A DNA stretch of 64,000 nucleotides, taken from Phoebastria nigripes. Taxonomy: Eukaryota > Chordata > Aves > Procellariiformes > Diomedeidae. The position numbers and the translations under genes are program-made. Position 1 is the first letter of the stretch. Each line of letters begins with the position of its first letter. The DNA lies in NCBI GenBank assembly GCA_035582835.1, contig JAYKAV010001300.1, forward strand, positions 1,375,823-1,439,822. The letters run 5' to 3'. The notes beneath the pieces are model-generated. The model had not been told where the DNA came from. It did no database searches and was given only the letters and a program-made list of their open reading frames with translations. Of the stretch, positions 13,899 to 26,680 are shown piece after piece.

Positions 13899-14340
13899 TC
13901 ACTCTCTACCTTTGAGAAATGGAAAATCAAATGTTAAAGGGACCAATAAATAAAAGCAATAGAGAGAANGCTCCCCAGATCTTGCCCTCTTCTCCCTTCC
14001 CTCTCTCCCAGCTTGGACCCAGCAGAAGCAGCACTTGCACACGGTGTGCTCCTGCCACCCCGGCTGCTGTGGCTGCAGCCCTGCCTTTGGCTGCAGCGAT
14101 CCCCCCAGCTCAGCCAGAGAGCAGCCCCCAGCAGTGCCAGCAGCCCTCTGAAAATGTCTTTCCTTTGGAAAGGAGACACAAAAGTCAGGAGGCACAGCAG
14201 CGCTGTCAGCCGTGGAGAGCAGCGCGACGTGCCTCCTCGCTGAGGTTGAGTGCCTGATCCTTGTGCTCAGGACACTGGAGCTCAGAGGACAGTTTTTGAA
14301 AGTTTGAAGGTGTTTTAAACTGTCCACATAGACCAAGATA
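13899..14340. other. Isolated GC-rich block, possible noncoding element
   Basis: Between about 13970 and 14260 the sequence is clearly GC-richer than its AT-rich flanks and rich in CAG/CTG and CTGC words. It holds several CpGs, including gcgcgacg near 14220. Open frames run through it in several frames at once on both strands (up to 145 codons on the minus strand), which is what GC-richness alone produces. None resembles a known protein, and one base (13970) is ambiguous. By eye the CpG density looks moderate rather than island-like. It could be a small promoter, a noncoding exon or an old exapted repeat. Confidence 0.4.
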
Positions 14341-14916
14341 GTGAAATGGAAAGGAGGCGATGTTCATCACATCAATTGTGTATTACATCTGCTAGATAGC
14401 TGTAAGCTCAATGAAATGCAGTGCATCCATCTAAAGCTTTGATGGCAGGCCTCCCTCATATTCACCAAGGAAAATGGGGAAGAAAAAACCCTTCAAAATG
14501 TGACTGATAAACTGCAAGGAGAAATTTCCTTCCCAGCACAAAGTACGGTGACGGTGACATATATGAAAGGAATTAATCCCTATTTCACCTCAACGTTGGA
14601 GACCGGTGGGTGCCTTTGGGAGCATTTGCTTTACTCTGTTCTAGGTTGTTTCTAGCTGTGCAGGCAGAGAGTACAAAGGCAGATGGTTTTAACAGAAGGA
14701 AAACATAACATCGTTTATAATGTTACCTGTGATCTTAGGCATTGCTTTCAAACAGGAAGGTTGATGTCAGGAGCTAATAGATCCAAGTGACTGCCCTTAA
14801 AGGGGAATGGAGGATATTCCAGCTGCTGGCTCTTTCTGGCTGGCTGGCAAAGCAATTTCTCAGGCCCCATTTTTCTATGCTCTACACCATTTGGAAAAAA
14901 GAATATAAATACCGGC

Positions 14917-14985
14917 TTCTCTGAAGTTAACAGAAGTTTTGCCGTTGACTTCAATGGGGCCAAGATTTCATAAATATGGGGTTTT
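14917..14985. repeat. Old interspersed-repeat fragment, 'gacttcaatgggg' core
   Basis: The stretch contains 'ttgccgttgacttcaatggg' followed by gccaagatttcat. From memory, blocks of this form (gttgacttcaatgggg-ccagg-atttca) recur many times in bird, crocodilian and turtle noncoding DNA, which points to an old sauropsid or amniote repeat. I cannot name the family. Similar fragments occur near 19.4, 26.65 and 48.28 kb. Confidence 0.4.
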
Positions 14986-17900
14986 TTTCTGTTGACTAAA
15001 GTTGTTATTGCTTTCAACATGGCACCCTGAGGTTGATGCCTGCACCCCATAAGATTAAATGGGCCTCTGCACTGTACAGAGTATAACTTCACATTGCTAG
15101 CCACACTGTCTGCTCTTTCTCACATCAACGATCAGAGGAGTAAGTCCTGCTATAGCAAGTTATTTTGCCCAGAATACAAATGCATTCAACATGGCNGGAT
15201 CTTATGGATGAAGGAATGCGTTTTATTGGGCAAACTGCCATAGCTGAAAAGTGATTGGTTTTGAAGCACACAAGCTCTTCTTCTGCTCTGATGAGAGCAG
15301 ACACTTCTCATATTCTTAGACCAACATCACAGCTATGTACAAAATTGTAGCATGCAGGGCTACACCCAGGAAGGAGATGGTCCTGTTAAAAAGTAACAAA
15401 ACCAAATCACTGTAGATCTGTTGCAAGAAGAAAGGGTGCAAAATAAGCTTAGGATTGTGCAATAGCTTTGCAGTCAGAGAAGTCTTAAATTTAAATCTGT
15501 GAGCCAAAATTTGGTGACCATCTTAAACAGAGGCAATAGATAAGGAAGATTAACCATTAAATTATTGGTTGCTGGCAGGAGCAATCTGCAGATCAAAGAC
15601 TTCAAGTTATTGGAAAAGAACTTTCTTTTACAAACAGTCAGAGAATGAGACAGAGGTGAGATGCTACTGGCCCTAGTTAGCTCCAATCCCCCAAGAAAAT
15701 TGCCCAGAGTCCTAAGGACTGAGAGGCACTTGGCAGTAGCAATCAATATGAGGCAGTGGTTCTTTGATTGCTAGACAAAAGTTCAATGATTAAACTTTAA
15801 TGCAGAATCTCAGAGCAAAAGTTTTAAAAATTTTGATCGTGTTAAAAAGGATTAACTAGAAATACTGTATTAAATTTAAAAAGCACAAGGATGTAGGAGT
15901 AGGCTGGAATATATCTAAGTCAATTTTATTAAAACTGCATTTACAGGCAACTCATTTACCTGTAAGGACTTTTGTGGGGGGACAATGTTTTAAGAGCCAC
16001 AATTTAATTACTAAGCCACAATACAAGTTAAGTGTTCACTTTGCTTTTCTCTACTATTACTCATGTTGCATGTAGAACATGAATTCATTTGGCATCAGTA
16101 TCAATTCCTGGAAGGGCTGATTCCCAATTGCATTCAAATTTGTTTAGTTGACAATTTATTACATTACCTATGCTACACATTAATATTGTATTTGTACATC
16201 TGTGTCTGCCAAAGGATGTCCTATCTTTTGTTCCTCATACTTCACTGGGGTCTCAATTATTTTAATGTACATTCTTAACTTTTAATAAATCAAGGAGAAT
16301 TGTCTACAACCTAAATCCAGAACAAAGTAATTTAACTTGGCAGTTTCATCACCCATACTGCACGTTTCAGCTCCATTTACTTCACATTTGCTTCCCCTGG
16401 AACTCTCCCATAAGGAGAATGAAAATTTCAAGAAAGCAATAAAGTAATAATCTTATCAATAGTAAAAATTAAAATTTCTTTCTGTGACACTGTGCATGTC
16501 ATAGCAGCATTATAGTGCTCAATAGTGTAATTTGATTATATTGTAAAGTAATTATACTTAAAACTTTTCCTCTTTTTTACCATCCTAACATGCTGCTGCT
16601 ATCTATTCTCTTCATGACAAGACATATATAATGACAGAAATGATGGCAGTTGTAACTGATAATGATGCCAGTTGGATCTGTGCAAATGTTTCTGCTAGAA
16701 GTTGATAGGAACTTCTTACAATATACATATCCAAGGACAGATTTTAGCCCTGGTATCAGTAGCTGTGTTGTTTTCACTATCTAGATCCTAATTACAAGTC
16801 CTGCCTTTAGTTTCAGCCAATCTTAAAGCTGCACAACACTTCTCATTTTAGGATGTTGTTTTCATACTCATTTACTTTAAATCTCCCAGGCTTTTGTCAC
16901 TTAATGTGAAATTTTCCAAGCCGCTTGTGTCTTCTTTGGACTAAATTTTGGGCTGTGTTGGGGTCTTTGGGATGAGGGGGAGAGGATTTTCAGACAAATG
17001 ATTTTAGCTGTTTCTAGGGGCAGGATAAGGTTTTCTTGCTGTTGGGTTGAGAAGCTCTAACTTTCATTTGCTCTGCAGAAAACATTTGGCAAAGTGGCAG
17101 TAGTAGCACTGGTACTATGTGCTAGCAATGGTATAGAGTGGGACAAGAGAGACAGTCACCTTAATGTCACGGACATTTCCATGTTGTTCCCGTAAAAAAG
17201 ACTCATAACCAGACAAGTTTTAATATCTGAAAAATCTCAGTTTTATATGTTCAATGAGCAGTTTTTAAGGGGAGACAAGGAGTAGAGGTGGGCAAGGAAA
17301 AGAAGACAGCAGCAGAGACAGAAAGCACAAAAAACCTTCAGAGGAGACAGCAGTTGTTGGGTAACAGTAGAAGACAGTGGAGGAGGCAAACTGCATGGTA
17401 CTCTAACACAACAAAGAACCACATAAGCATATTGAGGGTCATCTAGTAATTTCCCTTAAATATCTCCTTCACAGATAATGAGAATGAGGAAACCAGAGAG
17501 GCGAGTCGTGAAAGGATCTACTGGGTGAACTATCTGGTGGAGGGAGGCATGAGTGAGATCATGGTTTATGGCCAAAACCATTTTGTCCTTGACTGATAAA
17601 CTACGTGATGCAGAAGCTCTCAGCATAGCAAAAGTAATGGCCTTAAGACATTGCAAAACATCTTAGAAAAAAGCAAGCTGGCTTGTCTGAGAGGGAGGGA
17701 GATCTCCTCTGGTGTGCTTGAGTGCCTGATGACTGCCCTCAGCACGCTTGATGAATCCCCGTGCCTACCAACACGTCTCCTCAAAGCATAAGCCCATCTT
17801 CAGTCCAGACACAGAGGGACTGGGAGCTCCTGAAAAGGAGCTGGGGGCCAGTTCAAATGTCTCTCTTTCTGGGCTGTGAACTTCTGTCCAGTAAGCTCTC

Positions 17901-19383
17901 ATCAGGAGCCCACACATCTTACCTGGGTTGAACACTCTCAGGAAGGAGGTCTGACCCCTTGTGTCAAAAACATTGGAAAGAGACTCTGAAAAAGTTTTCC
18001 CAGATTCTACAAGCAATACAAGCTCTTGTCCTATGTTAACAAAAATCGTGATGCAGGGACCATCCTTGGCAGCTTGATAACATGCTGTAGAGCAGTGGAG
18101 AACTAACGCCCGGGAGAATGGAGCAGCTCTTATCAACATCTGACCAGCTTCTCTCCAAGCTGTTTGTAGCACTGGAAACCAAGCCTCCGAAAGACACAGG
18201 CAGCAATGCAATGCTTTTTCTACTTCATTTCCTGCAGTACCCCAGAAGACGTCCTAGGATGTTCTTACATGCACAGACACCTGTGTCTCCCTAAGAAAGC
18301 TTGCTGAAGACACAGATATAACCACATGAGACCAAATGGCAAAGATGCTTAAAGTCAGGCCCAAGGTTCTCCTGTAACTCCCATTCTTGAAGTCAAAACT
18401 GGTAGTCTGTTGGCAGGAGTACCTGCTGTGCATTCATTATTGTATCATCTTGAATAACACAATAGCATTTTGTTATTTTCCATCAGTTGTTGATGTGAGG
18501 GTTTTTTGATTACGTAAACTACTAAGATCATGCTAAAACTGGATATCTGACTAAATCGAATAAAATGTTCTCTCTATTCTCTCTTGAACTAGAGGTTTTC
18601 CATTGCTATTTTTTGCCATTTCTTTTCTCTGTTATGCTAATTTCCCCAAAAGCCAGTTCCTTGAAAATTCTTTGCAAATGTAGTTCTTTGAGGTTATTGG
18701 AATGGGACTCACCATTAGCAATATTACAGTTACAGGCTTTACAATAATATTTTCCAATATTATGGCTGTCACACAGACTCAAGTAGACCAAAATGGCTCC
18801 GAAAGAGCCTAATTGGCTACAAAAAGTCAATTAAAGTACATTTTAAAAGAATTATCTGTGATTTTGTTTGTAGAAGATAGCATTAAAACCATACAATAAA
18901 AAAAAGACACAACGTTAAAATGGCATCATTTAATGTGATTTATGTGTGAAACATACATCTTTGCAATTCTTTAAATTAATATACAAGAAGTCTGAGTCCC
19001 CATAGACTAGAATGGTCTACAATGAGGTAAGGCAGTTTTTAAGAACATGGCACTAAATTTCTACCTGACTTTGAGTCCCAAACATGTCTCAGTGTCATAA
19101 CTTTGATAACTCATATCCATGGTTTGACTGTCATTTTTTGATAAAGTGTTAGTGCTGTATTGTCATTACTGCTCTGTGGCAAGCAATCACACATTGAAAG
19201 AGAGAGTGAAATGGCATTATCAGGAGCCACTATCTCAGAATCTGTTTCAAATTTGTATACAAAGCCATTTTGATACCCTGCTCTGACTGATGCAGTAATG
19301 TTTTACAGTACAATTTCATCTACAGATGTTGCCAAAGGACAATATTCTACTACATTGACTAATGCATTTCTCTGGAAATAACC

Positions 19384-19462
19384 TTCTGATTTTAGTGGGA
19401 CTTGATGCTGCATAAAATGCCATTCAGCATGAATAAAGGTGTCAAAATGTGGCCCAGAGTTA
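19384..19462. repeat. Old interspersed-repeat fragment, related core
   Basis: The order 'gattttagtgggacttgatg', then gaataaaggt, then aaaatgtggcccag parallels the recurring sauropsid pattern 'gacttcaatggga ... gagtaaaggtt ... gatttggcccag'. The similarity is diffuse and recognised by eye only. Confidence 0.35.
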
Positions 19463-21628
19463 TTATCCATATAACCTAAACCTCAGTAAAGCAATGAGAT
19501 ACCCAGATTAATGGCTAACACCTGGGATGACATTCCCATCTTAATGCGTGCTGTCTGACCGAAGGTTAGTAATAACATGTGCCTAGTATGTCATCAGACT
19601 CTGAAATACAGTCACAATAGTATGAAATTTCAAAATAAATATCTGCCTTCATTCTCTTTTATTCCCCTTGTGGATTTAAGTCAGTTCCTTAAAATATTGT
19701 TTAATATGATATTAGAGATTTAATAACAATTTATTGACCAGGAGAGGACAAATGTCAGTTCTCTCCCCAGCTTGTTCTCTGTGGCATAAGTTTGTTTGAG
19801 AATGCTTTTTCTTTTTAGTCTTACATTAAGAAACATCTTCTCAATTATCTTTGAAGCCATCAAACAGTTTTTCCCAATTAATGGGAGGTTTTTAATAATA
19901 CCTAACAACAACACGTTCTATAAAGTATTTTAGGATGCCTTGAATATAAAAAGCATTACATCAAGCTTGATTCTATTTTTATGCTGCCTTGTCATTTTCC
20001 ACACCAGCTGAATTGCTAATAACAGCAAAGTCTAACTCACACATACAGAACATGAAAAAAGTTTGAATAATAAGTGATAATTACGTTATTATGTAACTTT
20101 GAATGCTATATGGACATAAAATAAGAATGTGTTTTACTGATTGCATAAAGTACTCCTGCACTATGAACTTCCACTCATAGCATATTTCTGAATATTTTAA
20201 TAGAAAAGAGAATGAAATTAGTTATTATTCCTTTGGTACTTCAAAGTCTTTCACCATTGTCTCTACGGCAAATTTTCCATGCTTGCACCATTACTTAATA
20301 TAACACAAGCAAGTCTGGTAGAAATGATGGTCTTGTCCATAGTTCAGCAATCTGGGCTTCTCATTGCATTTCCAGTGAACGTGTACAAATAAAAGGCCAG
20401 ACCAACCTAGTGCTAAATTTTGTATTCATAAATCCAGATTAGGTCCATAATTCTCGCCTAAGTGAACAGAGACAACAAGACTTCCAATTAAGAGTGAGAT
20501 TCATAACAAGCCAAACAGCCCAAATGTTCCCAAAAGAAATGCAGATTTGAAATGTTGTCTTGACTCAGGGCTATAATTTATATAGGACTGGGATATATGT
20601 CCAGGAAACGTATTCCTGCATTTAGGTGCAAAGTGAGTTTTTGTGGAGGATGACAGGGTTTTCGGGTAGTAGGACAAGAAGAAAGCATATCATCACTACC
20701 CTACAGTTATGCCAAGATAAATTTACCTGAAATTAGAAGTACAATCCTTGACCTTCCTTAGCCAGAAGTAGTTTAAGTTCATAGCTTTGACCTTCCTGTA
20801 TGATGTCCTAAGCAGATGGCTATCCACTAGATTGAGGCAGAGAAACACTTCCTTGCTACCATACTGCAAAAAAAAATCCGGGATTCAGAAGGCCAAACAG
20901 ACAATAGAGGCAAATTAAGAAAATTGTGATTCTCATCATTAATGAGCATGCTCATCTGGTAGAGAAGTAATATAGGTTTGAACTTTCTGGTATTTAAGAA
21001 GGCAAGTCTTCCATTTTCCATATGGGAGCCCATGTTATTAACTTGTTCAAAAATTAGAGAATGACATCATCTCCTCTGGTTGCAGTTTTGATGGAAGTGC
21101 CCATCACTGCTGTGATTGCAAAGGCAATACACTGAATTTGCCCAGCAGAACAGACTTCTCAAAGCATAGAAAATGGTCTTAAGGCGTGAAATTATTGCCA
21201 TTAGCTCAGGCATGATGGCTGTGAACAGCTTAGAAGGTAAAAGTTTAGGTGCCAAGGGGATCTCACAGACTGAAATGGACATTTGGGGATTTATGGTTCA
21301 GATTGTAGCTTGAAAATGTTCTTCTTACATTGCACTTGAGGGTGTCCAGCAGGGTACCTGTCACAAAGCCAAATGTATTTTAAAAAAATTGTGAAGAACT
21401 TAAGAGAGAAAAAATAAAATCAGTTCAACTTTGAAGAAATGCACATGTTGACACCTTTTCTTCTGCCATAACTTTATCATAGGAGTGTAGCTCATGCAAA
21501 TATACTGGGATGTTTCCCTTACACTGGCTTCAACTGTGGGAGAGTTGCACTTAAGAACCGAAAGGTCATCCTTCTTTAAATGTGTCAAAATAGGCACAGC
21601 AATGAACCAAGGTATATTTTAATAAGCA

Positions 21629-21692
21629 TTTGGTTTATATATATGTGCATGTGTGTGCTTTACTATACTTATATGTATGTGTGTANGTGTAC
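21629..21692. repeat. TG/TA-rich microsatellite
   Basis: Imperfect (TA)n and (TG)n words alternate (tatatatatgtgcatgtgtg, then atatgtatgtgtgta). An ambiguous base lies at about 21686, a common result of slippage at such sites. Confidence 0.7.
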
Positions 21693-24479
21693 TGACACAC
21701 AGTTAAAACTGAAATACAGTAAGCCAATTGGTATATCTAGTAAACAGATGTGTTGGCAGTAGAATTGCAAACCTCACAGATAAAGAAATGTCCTCCATAA
21801 TTACAAAATATAAGCAACCCCATAAAAAAGAGTTTGATTCCTGCTAAGCTATCTTTGAAATGAGATTTGAGTGTAATTTGCTGAATGTTTTTGATGTTGG
21901 CAACAAACAATTGAAATCACTCTTCAACTGAACATCACAGTAGACAAGAAAAAAATGCTCTTATGTTGCAGATTTCAGCTGCATCTGATATGATCTATAA
22001 AGCCTGAGGTATATTGACAACTCAATGCCCTTAATTGGGTGGGAAAGTAACTCAAGGCAGTCCTCATTGACTTTTGCTGTAACACATTAGTCACAGTAGT
22101 CACAGAAGGGAATATTTTGGGTATCTGGGATCGAGCCTGATGACTAGTCCAACTGCCTGGGATCACTGATTTGTTAGAGTGTATTTCAAGGGTTTTGTTC
22201 CTTTTTGTTTTGGATTTTTGTTTGTCTTTTTTTTTAATTGACTGACTGATTGACAAGATAGACTATTTCATACACTTGAGCTTTTGATGTGCAGAACATG
22301 ATCATGAAGCTCTGAGGTCTTGTTTTAAAAGTAATTATTTAGCTTTTCCTTGAATGGCACTCTGTGAGGGATTATGGAAAAAAATCATTATAAGGTTGCA
22401 CATCAGCCAGGATACTTTCTGCCCCTTCTCTTTGATTTAGAAGTACACTGCCAAACAAATCAAAGATAACACTTGGGAGCTGCATGTTGCTGTGATGGAT
22501 CTCTGGAGAGGAAGGGAGAAAAATGAAGTTAAGAAAAGAGGGATGAGAAAGACGAGGAACCAAAAAAAGTTTCAGCAAGTGTTGGCTCGGCTGTCAGTCA
22601 AATGAAAGAGAAGGGACAATTTGATCTATTGCAAGCTCATAGCCAAGGATGAAGAAATAGAAGTGCTCCCTGACAGAAACAAACACACACACATTAATTT
22701 TGATTCACCCAATCGTTTGGGTTTTATTGTTCTTTTATAGGCAACAGCTTTCTCCCGGTTCAGGTGATATGCCAATGTACCAGCATAGCCTCCTGATCAC
22801 ATGTAATGCACANATTCCGTGACACCAAATTATGTCCTGAAATTGGTAAGGCTGAGAAATGAGAAGCAAATAAGGATGTTTTCCATTCATTTCAGAGCTA
22901 TTAAAGGATATAATCTCTTAATCTCTCATAAGACCTGACTATTGAACTTTGACTACAACTACCACTAATTAGAGGTCTGCAATGCTTGATATGCCTTCAG
23001 AGAAAAAACTTTTCCACAAACCAGCTTATTAAAACTGTGATGCTAGCTCACTGCAAACAGCTGCCAGCATGGGCAATTTGGGAGTGCCTGTGGAATGAGA
23101 GGGGAAAAGCTGCTGTATATGCAGACAAAAGAAGGCGATACATCAAAGCAAGCACGTTGATTTATGAGACGGTGAGTTTATGGCAGAGTTTCTGAAACTT
23201 CCATAGCTGGAAATGACAAAAGTATGTAAGACACTTTGCTTCCGGAGTCACCTCTGATAATTACATCACATTTTCCCCTTGTGTAAAGTTTTCTATAGTG
23301 ACAGGACAAGCATTACTTCAAGCTGTGCTCTTGGAATTAGCTGACTTAATTGCATAAAACTGTTTTTACCTGTGACCGTACACAGCATACCTTGTACAAG
23401 CTTCATCACAAAATGTTTTATGCTGGAGTGAAGGGGCTGAGGACAATATGTGGGACAGATACACATACAAGTCTTTACAATAGAGTGTAGACCGAAAGAA
23501 ATGTTTACTTCAAGATACCTAAATAACCTTTACAAGATCAAAAACTTGTCATTAAATTACCCTCCAAAACCAATGCAAAACTAAAAGTGATGCTGAAAAA
23601 AGATATCTCAAACTTTACTTTGCCCTAGTAGAGTTGTGATGTTATAGCATGCTCAGATTGGTGGTGGAAGCATCTCAATTTCATTTTTAACAGGCTGCTT
23701 TATGGAAATCTGTATTTAAGTGAGAGAACTCATTAAAAAATGTAGCAGAGAAAAGTGTTGAATTAATCTATGAACTTTTATTCATGACTATCTGGCCTTA
23801 GAAGATTATTTGACATTGCGTATGGATGTCAAATACTTGCAGACTGAACTCTATTGCATATAACTATCACTCCCAGCTTGCAGTTATGATGGCCTTACAC
23901 TTGAATGCTTTCCTAACTATACATATAGCTTAACCATACATTTATATGTGTAGACCCTGCATGCAGAAATAACTGACATCTTTACAAAAGTGCATGTGAG
24001 TTTTAATTAAGAGTACATTTTTTTTCTGCATTTGAACATGTATCTCCTCAAAAGCAGACCATATGATTTGAAGTTGAAAGTGGTGTTCTCTGTGTGTCCA
24101 GTGATAGAATACATAAAATGCTAGTATTTTGTATATGTGTTGGAGAAAGGAACCTAAGTGCATTTCTAGGTAAGATTATTACAGCTGGTCTAATGAAATC
24201 CCAGATTTGTATTCAGTGCAACAGTCCCTGGTAACTGCTTAGTGCAAGGAGTCCCTTTTTTAAAACCTATGAACAAAACTTGAGTGTTGGATTCAGCTCT
24301 CCTGACTGAAGCGAGATTAAAACTGATTGCAATGATGTGGCCTGTTGCACTTTCAGGATTTGTTCACTACATCTAATATCCCTGAAAAATAATACACGCT
24401 CAAAACAGTGTGTCTGCAAATAAAACTTTACCTGTAAGTGTTTTCCTTAACCTGGAAATTTCACTCCTTTAAGTGAGAC

Positions 24480-24500
24480 CAGGGATCTGTAGGATCCCTG
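24480..24500. repeat. Short perfect inverted repeat
   Basis: Eight-base arms cagggatc and gatccctg are exact reverse complements around a 5-base loop. There is no evidence of function. Confidence 0.45.
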
Positions 24501-24822
24501 TACATGAATCTGCAGGATTCTGTCCCTGCAAAACCTAGAAAGTAGAGAAGGATAAGCCCACCAGTGCTTATGAGACTTTCTACATGGCTGCCTTCTTGTT
24601 CCTCTTGCTCCCTCAGGAAGTCTCCCACCAGCTGTAGTCTCTGACCAGTAGTGGGAACTCCTGTTGTTGTACATACTCTGAGAGAAGCATGAAGTGAATT
24701 CTCTCTTGCAACTNTTCTTACTGGTGTTATTGTCACCTCAGAGCTGGATGGCTACTTAAATTTGACCAAACTTTATTTTCTTGGATACAGAAAGTTTATT
24801 TCTTCTTTTAAACTTGAAGTGA

Positions 24823-24870
24823 AATCAAATTTTAAAAGTTTCCTTTAATCAAATTTTAAAAGTTTCCTTT
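24823..24870. repeat. Two-copy tandem duplication, 24 bp
   Basis: A 24-bp unit beginning aatcaaattttaaaag occurs twice head to tail with no mismatch (24823-24846 and 24847-24870). The exact identity points to a recent slippage or microhomology-mediated duplication. Confidence 0.9.
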
Positions 24871-26639
24871 AACGAATATCAACTTGCAACATTTTCCCAC
24901 CCACACTTTTTTTTACCTTAAAAAAGTGAAGATTTCTAGAAGAATTGATGAACTTAGATGAATATGCATTTTTGTCAGAAGAAAAACATTCAAAAATCAT
25001 ATTCTTAGATCTAGTCTGTGTTCCTTGTCTCCTCAGAAGCACTGTATAGCAAAAGCATGGATCCACTTCCTTCTGACTTTACAATGATTTACAAAACTGA
25101 AATAAGGCTGGTAGGAGGCTTCTAGGAACTTGACTGGGATTTTCAAAGGAGGGTTTTTTAAATGGCTGGTGTTTTATTCACATTTTTTAAAAGTAGATGG
25201 GGAAATACAATCTAAGGATTTCTCCTGCATCTAAAACATGAAGCCTCTAGGTATATGTGGACTTAACAATTTGTTCCAACTATATGTTAGTAATGTACAA
25301 TCTGGGTATAATGTTTATTTACACACATGTAGTCCTATCTCTTAGAATACATTTTTGTGTGAATGATATGTCTTTTTTTAATCTACTATGCATGAAATAA
25401 AAAAGCACATAAGCTAACAATAAATAGAGATTCCATTCACATAAAAACTTCCTCTAAAAAAGCAGACAATTGGGAGCATTTCATTTGCCCAACATCCCTA
25501 TATGGTTTCACCAATAAAAGTAAACATATTTTTCTAAAGATATCTGCATTGATTTTAATTATATCAGATCACCATGAAACAGTTCATTTGCAATAGATAC
25601 TGACATTCCAATATTCCACAACCTATTGATTCTAAACTGTTGTTTAAGCAGTTATAAAGAGAAAAGAAAATGCAACAGGGGCATGCAATACAGTCTGCTG
25701 TATGGAACCAGGTAAATCACAATTTGCAAAATCATTTTCCCCTCTAATAGAGTAAAAAATGGTTATTATGCTTTAAGGTTGCTGCACTTTATCTAATTTA
25801 TTCTTCCATTCCCTAACTGCCTAAGCAGTTTTTTCAAATGTTGCACAGTCCATCATATGTTGATCTGTTTTTTGTATGAGAGAGATTGTCCTGATTTCCA
25901 TAACAAAATAATAACACTTTGTGCTATTGTGATAATGATACTGCAACAATCTGAGATATCCACTAGAGTTTCCATCTCTGCCTTTGTGCCCAGTAAACTG
26001 AGATTTCATCAGCACCATACTAATCCAGTAAACTAGGGCTGGAGCACTGGTCAAACAGTATTTCACATATTAACAATGCTATTCATATGCTAATAACTCT
26101 TCTGTATAGAAGGACCTCGTTCCTTCTTGCATCAATAATATTTTAGATCAGAAAGATGTGACAACTGATCTTGTAGAATGTGGCAACTGCTCACCTAGCC
26201 ATGAATAGCCTAAGCAATTTGTTCAGACAGAAAGTCCAGGTGTCTTTCTCAGTATTGCAGAGAGTAGTGAAAGGAGTTAGTGGGCTAGCAAAGTATTTTT
26301 CTGGTTTTGGTATCGTATTAAATCTTGAGCTTTTTGTTGCGAATTGTACTTCCTAAAATGGCCATCTCTATCTCCCTACCCAGACTTCTCCTTTGTACGC
26401 TGTCTGCCAGCCAGACATTTTCCCTCTTTCACTTCTATTTCTTTCTACTAAAACTTCCAGCCTCCAAAACTTCAGTACCTTCTTAGGAACATCAAGTCAC
26501 TTGGCAGGCTAATTGCTTTTCTGCTAGAAGAATTTATCAAGTGAATACACCATTTTCTATAGTAATTACAGAATGACCCTAGGGCAGAATGTGTACAACA
26601 ATAAACCTCAGTAAGAAGGCAGATCCCTGCTATTGTAAA

Positions 26640-26680
26640 TGGATAAAACTCCTCTAATGTCAATGGGGTCGTATCTGTTT
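26640..26680. repeat. Old interspersed-repeat fragment, related core
   Basis: The segment ggataaaactcctctaatg, directly followed by tcaatggggtcgtatctg, aligns by eye with the recurring 'aactcc-attgacttcaatgggg' core seen at 14.95 kb, with several substitutions. It is weaker than that copy. Confidence 0.3.

Noticed and set aside
13899..14336. 145-codon minus-strand ORF as a gene
   Set aside because: The GC-rich block is open in several frames at once, the frame contains an ambiguous base, and no family is recognised.
17765..18211. 148-codon minus-strand ORF as a gene or viral remnant
   Set aside because: The translation has no motif I recognise (no protease, reverse transcriptase, integrase or envelope signature), and no LTR-like flanks are visible.
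24461..24736. 91-codon minus-strand ORF
   Set aside because: Contains an ambiguous base, has no recognised domain and overlaps a second open frame. Taken as chance.
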